From DATEDA01 sp963789885 (GTDB lineage: Bacteria; Pseudomonadota; Gammaproteobacteria; Burkholderiales; SG8-39): a DNA stretch of 64,000 nt. Of this stretch, positions 18,159-26,466 are shown one piece after another (within the stretch, counting starts at the first letter, position 1; the number at the start of each line of letters is the position of its first letter). Location: assembly GCA_963789885.1 (NCBI GenBank), contig CAWBNB010000030.1:383217-447216 (forward strand). The letters run 5' to 3'. The notes under the pieces were generated by a model. It was not told where the DNA came from, did no database searches, and saw nothing but the letters and a program-made list of their open reading frames with translations. A program made the position numbers and the translations under genes.

Positions 18159-18716
18159 TTACGCCGCAGCGGCGAGCGGCTGCGCCGCGGTCGCGGCCGC
18201 CTCGGTCTCGAGCGTCACCGCGACCGCGTGCACGATTGCGGCGATGCGCACCGCGGCCTGGATCTGCTCGCGGCCGAGCCCCGCTTCGCGCAGCACCTTC
18301 TCGTGCGCGGTGATGCAACTCCCGCAGCCGTTCACCGCCGACACCGCGAGCGACCACAGCTCGAAGTTCTCGCGCGCGGTGCCGGGGTTGGCGATGACGT
18401 TCATCCGCAGGCCGGCGCGCAGCTTCGAGTACTCCCCGTCCTCGACGAGGTGCAGGAACCGGTAGTAGACGTTGTTCATCGCCATCATCGCGGCGGCGGC
18501 CTTCGCCGCGGCAAACGCGGCCGGGTCGAGGCGCGGCCCGAACTCGGCCACCACCGCCTCGATCACTTCCGGGTTGCGGCTGGCGATCGCCGACGCGATG
18601 AACGTGCCCGCCTTCTTGGCGTCGTCGAGCACCGTCTCGCCCGCGAGCGTGCCGAGGCTGAGCTTCAGGTCCTTGGCGTACTCCGGGAGCCGGTCGCGCA
18701 GGGTCTGGATGGACAT
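18159..18716 (-). CDS. ahpD: alkyl hydroperoxide reductase-type AhpD (carboxymuconolactone decarboxylase fold)
   Basis: A 185-residue AhpD-family protein. The active-site motif is C131-G-S-C134-ITAH138, with an upstream glutamate in the NFELWSLAVSAV segment that completes the proton relay. In this family the dithiol reduces AhpC or acts directly on peroxides. It follows ahpC by about 70 bases in the same direction, with a strong hairpin between them, so both are likely co-regulated by the divergent oxyR. Confidence 0.9.
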   Translation of the reverse strand: MSIQTLRDRLPEYAKDLKLSLGTLAGETVLDDAKKAGTFIASAIASRNPEVIEAVVAEFGPRLDPAAFAAAKAAAAMMAMNNVYYRFLHLVEDGEYSKLRAGLRMNVIANPGTARENFELWSLAVSAVNGCGSCITAHEKVLREAGLGREQIQAAVRIAAIVHAVAVTLETEAAATAAQPLAAAA

Positions 18717-18752
18717 GGTCGGTCTCCTTGATCGGTCATGGACGCGCGAGAA

Positions 18753-18775
18753 GCGAGGGGGCCACGCCCCCTCGC
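18753..18775 (-). promoter_or_regulatory. 10-bp hairpin between ahpC and ahpD
   Basis: GCGAGGGGGC (18753-18762), loop CAC, GCCCCCTCGC (18766-18775). It is a perfect GC stem in the ahpC-ahpD gap. No long U-run follows, so partial termination or transcript stabilisation is more likely than full termination. Confidence 0.55.
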
Positions 18776-18788
18776 GCCGATCCCGCGC

Positions 18789-19328
18789 TCAGGCGGCCTT
18801 CAGGAACTCTTCGCCCTTCTGCCAGTTGCACGGGCAGAGCTCGTCCGACTGCAGCGCGTCGAGCGTCCGCAGCACTTCGTCGACGTTGCGGCCGACGCTC
18901 AGGTCGTGCACCGACGCGAAGCGGATGACGCCGTCCGGGTCGACGATGAAGGTCGCGCGGAGCGCCACGCCTTCCTTCTTGTCGAGGATCCCGAACGCCG
19001 CCGAGAGCTCGCGCTTGATGTCGGCGAGCATCGGGAACGGCAGGTTCTTCAGGTCCGGATGCTGACGCCGCCAAGCGAGGTGGACGAACTCGCTGTCGGT
19101 CGAGGCGCCGTAGACGACGGCGTCGCGGTCGTTGAACTCGCGGTTCAGCTTGCCGAAGGCCGCGATCTCGGTCGGGCACACGAAGGTGAAGTCCTTCGGC
19201 CAGAAGAAGATCACCTTCCACTTGCCGGCGTCGGAGTCATCGGTGATGCGGGCGAAGGCCTTGTCCTGCTCCAGCGCCACCACGGCCTGGAGGTCGAACT
19301 TGGGGATGCGGTCGCCTACGGTCAGCAT
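18789..19328 (-). CDS. ahpC: peroxiredoxin AhpC
   Basis: A 179-residue typical 2-Cys peroxiredoxin. The peroxidatic cysteine is C51 in FTFVCPTEI, and candidate resolving cysteines are C165 and C167 in ELCPCNWQKGE near the C-terminus. It reduces hydrogen peroxide and organic hydroperoxides in the cytoplasm, with AhpD as a plausible reductant. The gene is divergent from oxyR, with 136 bases between them that hold OxyR-like half-sites. This AhpE/AhpC1-like form has the extra CPC near the end. Confidence 0.93.
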   Translation of the reverse strand: MLTVGDRIPKFDLQAVVALEQDKAFARITDDSDAGKWKVIFFWPKDFTFVCPTEIAAFGKLNREFNDRDAVVYGASTDSEFVHLAWRRQHPDLKNLPFPMLADIKRELSAAFGILDKKEGVALRATFIVDPDGVIRFASVHDLSVGRNVDEVLRTLDALQSDELCPCNWQKGEEFLKAA

Positions 19329-19389
19329 TGCAGCTCTCCTCGAAAAGGGGTTCGTAACGCTATGTGGGGCGCAGTCTGCGGTCCGTCCA

Positions 19390-19441
19390 GTGATCGATCC
19401 AACGGTATTTCTAGGTTAGAGTGATCGGGTTCATCGATCAC
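19390..19441. promoter_or_regulatory. probable OxyR operator in the ahpC-oxyR intergenic region
   Basis: GTGATCG (19421-19427), 7 bases, CGATCAC (19435-19441) is a perfect inverted repeat with the half-site spacing used by OxyR. A further GTGATCG half-site starts at 19390. The array lies between the divergent ahpC and oxyR starts, as expected for autoregulation and peroxide induction. Confidence 0.5.
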
Positions 19442-19464
19442 AGAACCGATCGCGTTCCCCTCCA

Positions 19465-20406
19465 GTGAGCGCCCTGCCGTCGATCCGCCAGCTCCGCTAC
19501 CTCGTCGCCGTCGCCGACCGGCTCAACTTCCGTGCGGCGGCGGAGAGCTGCTTCGTCACCCAGTCGACCCTCTCGGCCGGGATCAAGGAGCTCGAGAGCA
19601 CGCTCGGCACCGAGCTCGTCGAGCGCGACAAGCGGCACGTGCGGTTGACCCGCGCGGGCGAGGAGGTCGTCGCGAAGGCGCGGGCGCTAATCGCCCAGGC
19701 GCAGGACCTCGTGGAGACGGCGCAGCGCGCCGCCGAGCCGCTCGCCGGGCCGTTCCGGCTCGGCGTCATCCCGACCATCGCCCCGTTCCTGCTGCCGCGC
19801 ATCGGGCCGAACCTGCGGGCCGCCTACCCGCGCCTGAAGCTGTTCCTGCGCGAGGACCTGACCGACCGCCTGCTCGACCGGCTGCGCTCGGCCGAGCTCG
19901 ACGCGGCGCTGATCGCGCTCCCCTATGAGACCGGCGAGCTCGCGGTGCGGGAGCTCTTCCGCGATGAGTTCTGGTTCGTGGCGCGCACGGACGACCCGCT
20001 CGCCCGCGAGAAGGCGGTCGCGGTGGAGCGGCTCGCGCCGCGCGAGATCGTCCTGCTCGAGGAGGGCCATTGCCTGCGCGACCATGCGATCGTCGCCTGC
20101 GGCGTGCGCGCACCCGGCGAGGCCCCGGCGGTCGAGGCGACCAGCCTCGCGACGCTCGTGCAGATGGTCGAAGGCGGCCTGGGGGTGACGCTGCTGCCGG
20201 AGATGACGCTCAAGGCCGGGATACTCAACGGCACCTCGCTCGTCGCGCGGCCGTTCTCGCGCCAGGTGCCCGCGCGGACCATCGCCCTCGTGTCCCGTCC
20301 GGGCGGGGCGCACGGCCGGGACGCCGATCTGATGGCGGCCTTCATCACCCAGCACGCGGCGCCGAAGCCGAAGGCGGGCGTGCCCAGCCTGCGCCGGCGT
20401 GCCTGA
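19465..20406 (+). CDS. oxyR: peroxide-sensing LysR-type regulator OxyR
   Basis: A 313-residue LysR-type regulator. The N-terminal winged helix spans residues 6-65 (FRAAAESCFVTQSTLSAGIKE is the recognition region). The effector domain contains LLEEGHC203LRDHAIVAC212, the redox cysteine pair with the nine-residue spacing of OxyR, so it is a genuine peroxide sensor and not a general LysR protein. The start is GTG 19465. It is divergent from ahpC and shares the operator at 19390-19441. Confidence 0.92.
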   Translation: MSALPSIRQLRYLVAVADRLNFRAAAESCFVTQSTLSAGIKELESTLGTELVERDKRHVRLTRAGEEVVAKARALIAQAQDLVETAQRAAEPLAGPFRLGVIPTIAPFLLPRIGPNLRAAYPRLKLFLREDLTDRLLDRLRSAELDAALIALPYETGELAVRELFRDEFWFVARTDDPLAREKAVAVERLAPREIVLLEEGHCLRDHAIVACGVRAPGEAPAVEATSLATLVQMVEGGLGVTLLPEMTLKAGILNGTSLVARPFSRQVPARTIALVSRPGGAHGRDADLMAAFITQHAAPKPKAGVPSLRRRA

Positions 20407-20432
20407 CGTCCGGGCGCGGTCTTGACGTGACG

Positions 20433-20448
20433 CCGGGAAATCTCCCGG
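20433..20448 (+). terminator. short hairpin after oxyR
   Basis: CCGGGA (20433-20438), loop AATC, TCCCGG (20443-20448), followed by TTCG. A 6-bp stem with no T-tract, so it is a weak terminator candidate. The region to 20594 is the leader of the polyene cluster and contains TATATAGGG at 20472, a possible -10 element without a good -35. Confidence 0.35.
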
Positions 20449-20594
20449 TTCGGGTCGGCGGCGGGTTGTGTTATATAGGGTACGCAAGGTTCCAGGGCGC
20501 GGTAACGCACCGGCGGGCGAGGGGGAGATCAGCGGTCACGGGCGAGGGGAGGCGCTCCGGGCTGCAGGACATAGGACGCTTGACCATACTCAAA

Positions 20595-20909
20595 ATGCAG
20601 AGCCTCAAGATGCCTTCCACGGCTACCACCACTTCGGACTCGCAGGCACTGTCCGCCGACGAGCTCGAGCTCGCGCGGCTGATCGTCGCCACGCTCAACA
20701 TCGAGGACACCCGACCCGAGGAGATCGACCCGGAGGCACCGCTCTACGGCGAAGGGCTGGGACTCGACTCGATCGACATCCTGGAGATGTCGCTCGCGAT
20801 CTCCAAGACCTACGGCGTGCAGCTTCGATCCGACGATCCCGACAACGAGCGCATCTTCGGCTCGCTGCGGACCCTCGCCGCGCACGTCCAGGCGCGGCGC
20901 GCGAAGTAG
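20595..20909 (+). CDS. acyl carrier protein of the aryl-polyene cluster
   Basis: A 104-residue acyl carrier protein. The phosphopantetheine attachment serine is S59 in LGLDSIDILEMS, within the usual four-helix pattern. It would carry the growing polyene chain. The start is uncertain: ATG 20595 or ATG 20610, neither with a strong Shine-Dalgarno. First gene of the cluster, followed after 20 bases by the COG4648 membrane protein, the order typical of aryl-polyene loci. Confidence 0.85.
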   Translation: MQSLKMPSTATTTSDSQALSADELELARLIVATLNIEDTRPEEIDPEAPLYGEGLGLDSIDILEMSLAISKTYGVQLRSDDPDNERIFGSLRTLAAHVQARRAK

Positions 20910-20929
20910 GCGGGCTCGGGCGCCCGGCC

Positions 20930-21571
20930 ATGGCGCGCCCGGGCGTCCTCCTCGCCGCGGCGGCGCTCGCCGCCTCGCCGGTCGCGCTGCATCTCCTGAC
21001 GGTGATCGACGCTGCGCGTCCGCTCGCGGTCGCGCTGTCGTGGGTCGCCGCGGCGCTCCTCGCGATCGCGCTCGGGCGCGCCGCCGGCGTCGGGGTGGCC
21101 GAGGGCGCGGCGGTCGCCGGCCTGCTCGGGGTGGCGCTGTATCTCGGCGCGGGGACGCGCTACGCGGTGTTCCTGCCGTCGCTCGCCGTCAACCTGCTCC
21201 TCGCCTGGTTCTTCGGCCGCACGCTTCTCCGCGGGCGGGTGCCGCTCGTGACCTCGATCGCGCGCGTCGTGCGCGGCGCGGACCCCCTCGCACCCGAGCT
21301 CGAGCGCTACACCCGGTACGCGACCCTCGCGTGGTGCCTCTTCTTCGTGGCGATGGCCGCGATCTCGGCGGCGCTCGCGGCGTTCGCCCCGCTCGCCGCG
21401 TGGTCGCTCTTCGCGAACGTGCTCGCCGCGCCGCTGGTCGCGGCGATGTTCGCCGCCGAGTACGCCTATCGCCGCCGGCGGCTCGCCGGCTACCCCCACG
21501 TGCCCCCGCTCGCCGTGCTGCGGCGCCTCGCCGCCGCCGGCTTCGCCGTCGCCCGCCCGACCGCGAAGTGA
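20930..21571 (+). CDS. COG4648-type membrane protein of aryl-polyene clusters
   Basis: A 213-residue protein with five to six hydrophobic segments and the conserved middle SIARVVRGADPLAPELERYTR, characteristic of the COG4648 membrane proteins found next to ACPs and AMP ligases in aryl-polyene clusters. The biochemical role is unproven. Its stop overlaps the GTG of the ligase gene (GTGA), implying translational coupling. Confidence 0.75.
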   Translation: MARPGVLLAAAALAASPVALHLLTVIDAARPLAVALSWVAAALLAIALGRAAGVGVAEGAAVAGLLGVALYLGAGTRYAVFLPSLAVNLLLAWFFGRTLLRGRVPLVTSIARVVRGADPLAPELERYTRYATLAWCLFFVAMAAISAALAAFAPLAAWSLFANVLAAPLVAAMFAAEYAYRRRRLAGYPHVPPLAVLRRLAAAGFAVARPTAK

Positions 21572-22918
21572 CCGGCGCGCCCGACATCGCCGGCGTTCCG
21601 CTGGTCGCGCTGCGCGCCGCGGCCGAAGCCTTCGCGTGGTCGGGCGGGACGCGCACGAGCGTCCGCGATTTCCTGGCCGACGTAGCCGCGCTCGCCCAGC
21701 GCCTGCCAGGGCGCGCGCACGTCGTGAACCTCTGCACCGATCGCTACCGCTTCGCGGTGGCGTTCGCCGCCGCGCTCGTGCGCGGCCAGGTGAGCCTGCT
21801 GCCGCCGAGCCGTGCCCCCGAGTTCCTGCTGCGGCTCGCCGGGCAGTATCCGGATCTCTACTGCCTCGCCGACGAAGCGGTCGGCTGGTGCCCGCTCGAG
21901 GCGGTCCGCTACCGGGAGCGGCTCGATCCCCCACCGGGCGAACCCGCGGCCCCGGTGCTGCCCGCGGCGCAGGTGGCGGCGATTGCGTTCACCTCCGGCA
22001 CCACCGGGGCGCCGACGCCGCACGTCAAGCTCTGGGGCGCGCTCGCGCGTGGCGCCGTCGCCGAGGCGCGCGCGCTCGGGCTCGATCGCGTTCCGGGCGC
22101 GACCCTGGTCGGCACCGTGCCGCCGCAGCACATGTACGGCTTCGAGTCGACCGTGCTGCTCGCGCTCCAGAACCGGCTCGCGCTGCACGGCGACCGCCCG
22201 TTCTATCCGGGCGACGTGCGCGCCGCGCTGATGGCGATCCCCGCGCCGCGGGTGCTCGTCACGACGCCGGTGCATCTGCGCGCGCTGGCGCTCGACGGCA
22301 CCGAGTCTGCCGCCGCTCGAGCTCATCCTGTCCGCGACCGCGCCGCTGCCGACCGACACGGCGGCGAGCGCCGAAGCGCGCTACGGCGCGCCGGTGCGCG
22401 AGATCTTCGGGTTCACCGAGGCCGGCATGGTCGCCTCGCGCCGCACGACCGAAGGCCCGGTCTGGCGGCTCCTGCCGGGCGTTCGCCTGCGTGCCGACGG
22501 CGAATCGTTCTGGGCCGAGGGCGGGCACATCCCGCAGCCCGCGCGGTTCACCGACATCGTCGAGGTCATCGACGCCGAGCGGTTCGTCGTCAGCGGCCGC
22601 ACCGCCGACCTGGTGAACGTCGCCGGCAAGCGCGCTTCGCTCGCCGGGCTGAACGCCGAGCTGCTCGCGATCCCGGGCGTGGTGGACGGCGCCTTCTATC
22701 TGCCCGAGGTGGAAGGCGGGGGCGTGGAGCGGGTCGCGGCCCTCGTGGTCGCCCCCGGCCTCAACGCCCGCCGCCTGCGCGCCGAGTTGCGCCGGCGCAT
22801 CGACCCCGCGTTCCTCCCGCGGCCGCTGCACCTCGTGGACCGGCTGCCGCGCAACGCGACCGGCAAGATCTCGATCGAGAGCCTCCGCGCCCTCGCCGCC
22901 GGCCGCCCGCGGCGATGA
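21568..22918 (+). pseudogene. AMP-dependent acyl/aryl-ACP ligase of the polyene cluster, one +1 frameshift
   Basis: About 449 residues after removal of one extra base near 22306 (gag-T-ctg). The first frame has the adenylation motif FTSGTTGAPTPHVK, then VPPQHMYGFES. The second has EIFGFTEAGMVASRRT, the GR-type hinge VVSGRTADLVNVAGKR, and the catalytic lysine in NATGKIS. The protein is shorter than typical acyl-CoA ligases, as in ApeH-like ligases that load the aromatic starter acid onto the ACP. It starts with GTG 21568, overlapping the upstream stop. The frameshift may be a sequencing artefact. Confidence 0.8.
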
Positions 22919-23883
22919 GACAGGCGGCCTACCCGGGCGAGCGTCCGCCGCACGCGCCGGAGACCGGCTGGTCGGCGCGCCTGCTCGGGCGCTTCCATGC
23001 GACCGGCGTCTTCTGGTACCGGTTGAACCGGTGGCTGGTGACCGCCGCGCCGGACTGGCTGATGACGCCGATGATCGCCGCCTTGACGCCGTTCGCCTAC
23101 GCCGTCCTCGTCCGCGTCCGCCGCGCGATCGGCGCGAACCTCGCGGCGGCACTTGGTCCGGCCGGCTTCCTCGAGCGGCAGCGGCGTGTGCTGCGCACCA
23201 TCCGCACCTTCGGCATGTGCCTGATCGAGCGCTACGAGCGCTTCTCGACCGACCGTCCGTTCGCGATCGAGCTCGAGGCGCTGGAGCACTGGCGCGCGGT
23301 CGCGGACGGCGGCCGCGGGTTCGTGATGGTGACCGCGCACCTCGGGCTCTACGAGGCCGGGTCGATGGTGCCGGTGGCGAAGGAGGCGCGCTACGTCCAC
23401 CTCGTGCGCGAGCCCGAGCTCGATCCGCGGGCGCAGGCCTTCATCCGGGAAACCGTTGCCGCGGTGGAGGGCACACACTACCGGATGCACTTCCAGACCG
23501 GCGACCCGTTGCAGGCGGTCGCGCTCGTCGAGGCGCTCGAACGCGGCGAGATCGTTGCCGTCCAGGCCGACCGCCCGCACGCGGGCGGGAAGACCGTCGC
23601 GGCGACGCTCTTCGGGCGGACGTTTCCGTTGCCGGTCGGTCCGGCAGTGCTAGCGCGCACGGCGCGGGTGCCGATCCTGCCGGTGTTCGCGCTGCGCGAA
23701 GGGCGGCGGCGCTTCCGCCTCGTGTTCCGCCCGCCGATCGAGGTTGCGCGCAGCGCCGACCGCGGCGCGGATCTCGCGGCGGCGATGGGACGGGTCGCGG
23801 GCGAGATCGAGTACGCGATCCGACGCGTGCCGAATCAGTGGTTCGCGTTTCGCGAGCTGTGGCCGGACCGGCCGCCCGGCTAA
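22915..23883 (+). CDS. lysophospholipid/lipid A-type acyltransferase (LpxL/HtrB family)
   Basis: A 322-residue inner-membrane-associated acyltransferase. The catalytic H-x4-E-type motif is seen in VTAHLGLYEAG near residue 140, followed by VQADRPHAGGK and the C-terminal VPNQWFAFRELW typical of LpxL-like proteins. Such enzymes are a standard part of aryl-polyene loci, where they are thought to attach the polyene to a lipid anchor. ATG 22915 overlaps the ligase stop. The end is convergent with the dehydratase gene, and the two overlap in the present sequence. Confidence 0.82.
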   Translation: MRQAAYPGERPPHAPETGWSARLLGRFHATGVFWYRLNRWLVTAAPDWLMTPMIAALTPFAYAVLVRVRRAIGANLAAALGPAGFLERQRRVLRTIRTFGMCLIERYERFSTDRPFAIELEALEHWRAVADGGRGFVMVTAHLGLYEAGSMVPVAKEARYVHLVREPELDPRAQAFIRETVAAVEGTHYRMHFQTGDPLQAVALVEALERGEIVAVQADRPHAGGKTVAATLFGRTFPLPVGPAVLARTARVPILPVFALREGRRRFRLVFRPPIEVARSADRGADLAAAMGRVAGEIEYAIRRVPNQWFAFRELWPDRPPG

Positions 23884-24639
23884 GACGAGGACCGTCGCGA
23901 TCGTCCCGCGCAGCACCCGCCGCGGGCCGTGCTCGACCTCCACGGCGTAGTGCGTGAGCGGCGGCGCTGCGGCGGCGAGGCGCACCGACACGGCGAGATC
24001 GGTGTCGGCCGGCACGTCCGCCGCGAAGAACACGATGTCGCGGAGCGCGACGAGATAGCCCATGCGCGGCGCGGCCACGCCGCCTTCGCGCCAGCGCAGC
24101 AGGCCCTCCCACGTCGCCGCGGCCTGCGCCGCCGCCTCGATGACGGCGAGCGCCGGCGCGCTCCCGCCGGTGACGAGGGGGCACATGGCCGGAATGCGGG
24201 CCGTGCAGATCAGACCGTCGGGCATCTCGCCGGTGATCCCGGTCACGAAGCGCATCGGCGGATGCTGCGGGAGCAGCGTCTCCGGGGCAGGCGCGTCCGC
24301 CGGCGGCAGGACGATCGTGGTCTGCGCCGCCGAGGCGGCGCCGCGTTGCAGCGGACCGAGCTCGAACGCGGCGTTCGCGACCAGGGTCTCGCCGCGCGTG
24401 ATGTCCACGCGCACCCGGCCGTTCGTCGCTCGCGCCGCCAGCTCGAGCCGGTCGCCCGGCACCACGAGGTGCCGCAGCCGCGCGAACGGGATCGTGTGCA
24501 CCGGGGCATCGCGTGCCGAAACGCGCATGGCCGTCTCCACCATCATTGCGAGCTCGACCACGCCCGGCAGGATCGGGCGCCCGGGGAAGTGGCCGGCGAA
24601 GTACGGTGCGTCGGCCGCGAGGGTGATGCTCGCCTTCAC
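23650..24639 (-). CDS. two-domain hotdog 3-hydroxyacyl-ACP dehydratase (ApeI-like plus ApeP-like)
   Basis: Residues 1-95 form a FabZ/ApeI-like hotdog domain with FAGHFPGRPILPGVVEL, containing the active-site histidine. Residues about 110-245 form a second hotdog of the ApeP type, starting HPPMRFVTGITGE and continuing GGSAPALAVIEAAAQAAA. Aryl-polyene clusters usually encode these as two separate proteins that act together on the beta-hydroxyacyl-ACP. Start GTG 24639 overlaps the methyltransferase stop. The sequence beyond about residue 250 is probably spurious: it runs antisense into the acyltransferase gene. Removing one base at 23881-23883 would give a stop near 23880, next to the convergent stop. 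Confidence 0.75.
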   Translation of the reverse strand: MKASITLAADAPYFAGHFPGRPILPGVVELAMMVETAMRVSARDAPVHTIPFARLRHLVVPGDRLELAARATNGRVRVDITRGETLVANAAFELGPLQRGAASAAQTTIVLPPADAPAPETLLPQHPPMRFVTGITGEMPDGLICTARIPAMCPLVTGGSAPALAVIEAAAQAAATWEGLLRWREGGVAAPRMGYLVALRDIVFFAADVPADTDLAVSVRLAAAAPPLTHYAVEVEHGPRRVLRGTIATVLVLAGRPVRPQLAKREPLIRHASDRVLDLARDPSHRRREIRAAVGAARNLDRRAEHEAEAPPPFAQREHRQDRHPRRAR

Positions 24640-25803
24640 GCGCGCCTCGCCGTGACGGCCGCGACCACGAACAGGGGTAAGGTTTCGCGGATCGCGCCGA
24701 TATCGGGATAGACCCGCACGTCCGTGAACCCGTTGGCCGCGAGCGCCTGCGTCCACTGCTCCGGTGTCAGGAAGCCGCCGTTGGGACGCCAGCCGGGAAC
24801 GAGGATCGGGTCGCGGAACGACGCGAGCAGATTGAACGCGAGCTCGACGTACACCGGCCGCCCGGCAAACGGGCGGACGCATTCCGAGATCACCAGCGCG
24901 CCGCCCGGGGCGAGCGCGGCGCGGACCTCGGCGAGCGTCGCGGCGAGGTCGCGCGCGACGTGGAGCACGTTGACGCCGTAGACGAGCGCGTAGGCGCCGG
25001 GCGCGACGCCGAACGGACGATCGATGTCGAGCGCGCCGAACTCGAGCCCGCGGTCCGCGAAGCGTGCGCGCAGCGACCGCTCGGCGCGCCGCATGAAGAG
25101 CGGGGAGATCTCGGTGAAGCGGTACGACGGCGCAGCCGCCGCGTCGAGCCGCTCGAGGAGCGCTTCCGCGCCGCTGCCGAGCCCGCCGCCGAGCTCGAGG
25201 ACCGGGCCGGGCCGCGCCGCCAGGGCACGCGCCGCCGCGACCGCCCCGATCGCGTTCGCTGATCGCGTAGAGCGGATTTGCGTTCGAGAAATACTTCGAC
25301 CACGCTACCACCCCCTCCGCGTCGAAGAGGGCCTGCTCGCCGGTGAGCTCGCCGCGCAGCACCGCCGGATAGCGCTCTGCCGCCATCGCCGCGATGCGGT
25401 ACGACGGCAGGCAGCGCTCGTCGTTCGCGGCCTGCGCCGCCAGGATCTCTTCCGGGTCGAGCGACGGGAGCGGCTTCGCCGCGCGGAAGCGCGCGCTGTC
25501 GTCGGAAGCCGACACCTGCTCGAGCCAGCCCCGCGCAGCGAGCGTTGCGATCAGCCATGCCGCAGGCACGCGCGCGACCGCCGGGGCGAGCCCCGCGCGC
25601 GCGATCGCTTCCTCCACGGTAGCCGGCTCGGCGCACGCCTCGGCGAGCCCGGTCGAGCGGAACGCCGCGAGCGCGAGCCGGGCCACATACTCTTCGATCA
25701 GGTCGCACGAGCGCCCGAACGCGTCGTCGCAGAGCGGGAGGATCTCGGCCGGGATGAGCGCCGCCCTTGCGTCGCCCGGCGCGCGATTCGTTGCGATTGG
25801 CAC
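24636..25803 (-). pseudogene. SAM-dependent methyltransferase of the polyene cluster, one +1 frameshift
   Basis: About 388 residues if one inserted base near 25257 is removed. The N-terminal 180 residues are helical, with a winged-helix-like dimerisation region. The SAM loop VLELGGGLGSGAEA spans the frameshift region, followed by ALVYGVNVLHVARDL and GGALVISECVRPF. The C-terminus (WTQALAANGFTDVRVYPD) is typical of class I O/C-methyltransferases in polyketide and polyene loci. It could methylate the aryl head group. The start codon is GTG 25803. It is coupled to the dehydratase by GTGA. Confidence 0.75.
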
Positions 25804-25866
25804 CCGCCGAGTTTAACGCGGACCGACGCCCCACCTCCGGCGCGGGCGCTTGTTATGCTTCGGCGC

Positions 25867-26466
25867 ATGCGTGCCGTGGTGATCGGCGTTGTGCTTGCAG
25901 TGCTCGCGGCGTCGCCGGCGCGGGCGGTCGATCCGCCGCTCGCGCTCGGCCCGCTGATGGCCGCGCTCGCGAAGAACGGGCCGGGCACCGTGCGCTTCGC
26001 GGAGACGAAGACGAGCGCGCTCCTCAAGGCGCCGGCCGAGTCGAGCGGCACGCTCACCTACGCCGCGCCGTCGCGGCTCGAGAAGCACACGCTCGAGCCG
26101 CGCGACGAGCGCTTCGCGGTCGACGGCGACACGGTGGCGATCGAGAGCACCGCGCGGAACACGGGGGACAAGAGACGCTTCGAGCTCCGCCTGAGCGAGT
26201 ACCCGGCGATCCGCGCGTTCGTCGAGAGCATCCGCGGCACGCTCGCCGGCGACCTCGCGGCGCTGCGCCGCTACTACCGCGTCGAGCTCGACGGCACCTG
26301 GTCCGACTGGCGGCTGCACCTCCTGCCGTCCGACCCGCAGATGGCCGAGCTCGTCCAGAAGGTGCTGATCGGCGGCGCCGGCGGGGAGGTACGGCGGATC
26401 GAGATCCTCGAGACGAGCGGCGACCGCTCCGTGATGACGATCACCAAGCCGAAGGACCGCGGTTGA
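25867..26466 (+). CDS. LolA-related outer-membrane lipoprotein carrier-like protein
   Basis: A 199-residue periplasmic protein with a signal peptide (cleaved near ARA-VDPP). The body fits the LolA-like beta-barrel cage used by aryl-polyene clusters: FAETKTSALLKAPAESSGTL, then LEKHTLEPRDERF, then a region ending RRIEILETSGDRS. It may ferry the lipid-linked polyene across the periplasm. ATG 25867 is preferred over 25855 because it begins the signal peptide. Its stop overlaps the TTG start of the MMPL exporter. It is divergent from the methyltransferase over 63 bases. Confidence 0.78.
   Translation: MRAVVIGVVLAVLAASPARAVDPPLALGPLMAALAKNGPGTVRFAETKTSALLKAPAESSGTLTYAAPSRLEKHTLEPRDERFAVDGDTVAIESTARNTGDKRRFELRLSEYPAIRAFVESIRGTLAGDLAALRRYYRVELDGTWSDWRLHLLPSDPQMAELVQKVLIGGAGGEVRRIEILETSGDRSVMTITKPKDRG

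Noticed and set aside
20422..20480. TTGACG at 20422 with TATATA at 20472 as a promoter for the polyene cluster
   Set aside because: The spacing of about 44 bases is far from 17, so the two boxes cannot form one promoter.
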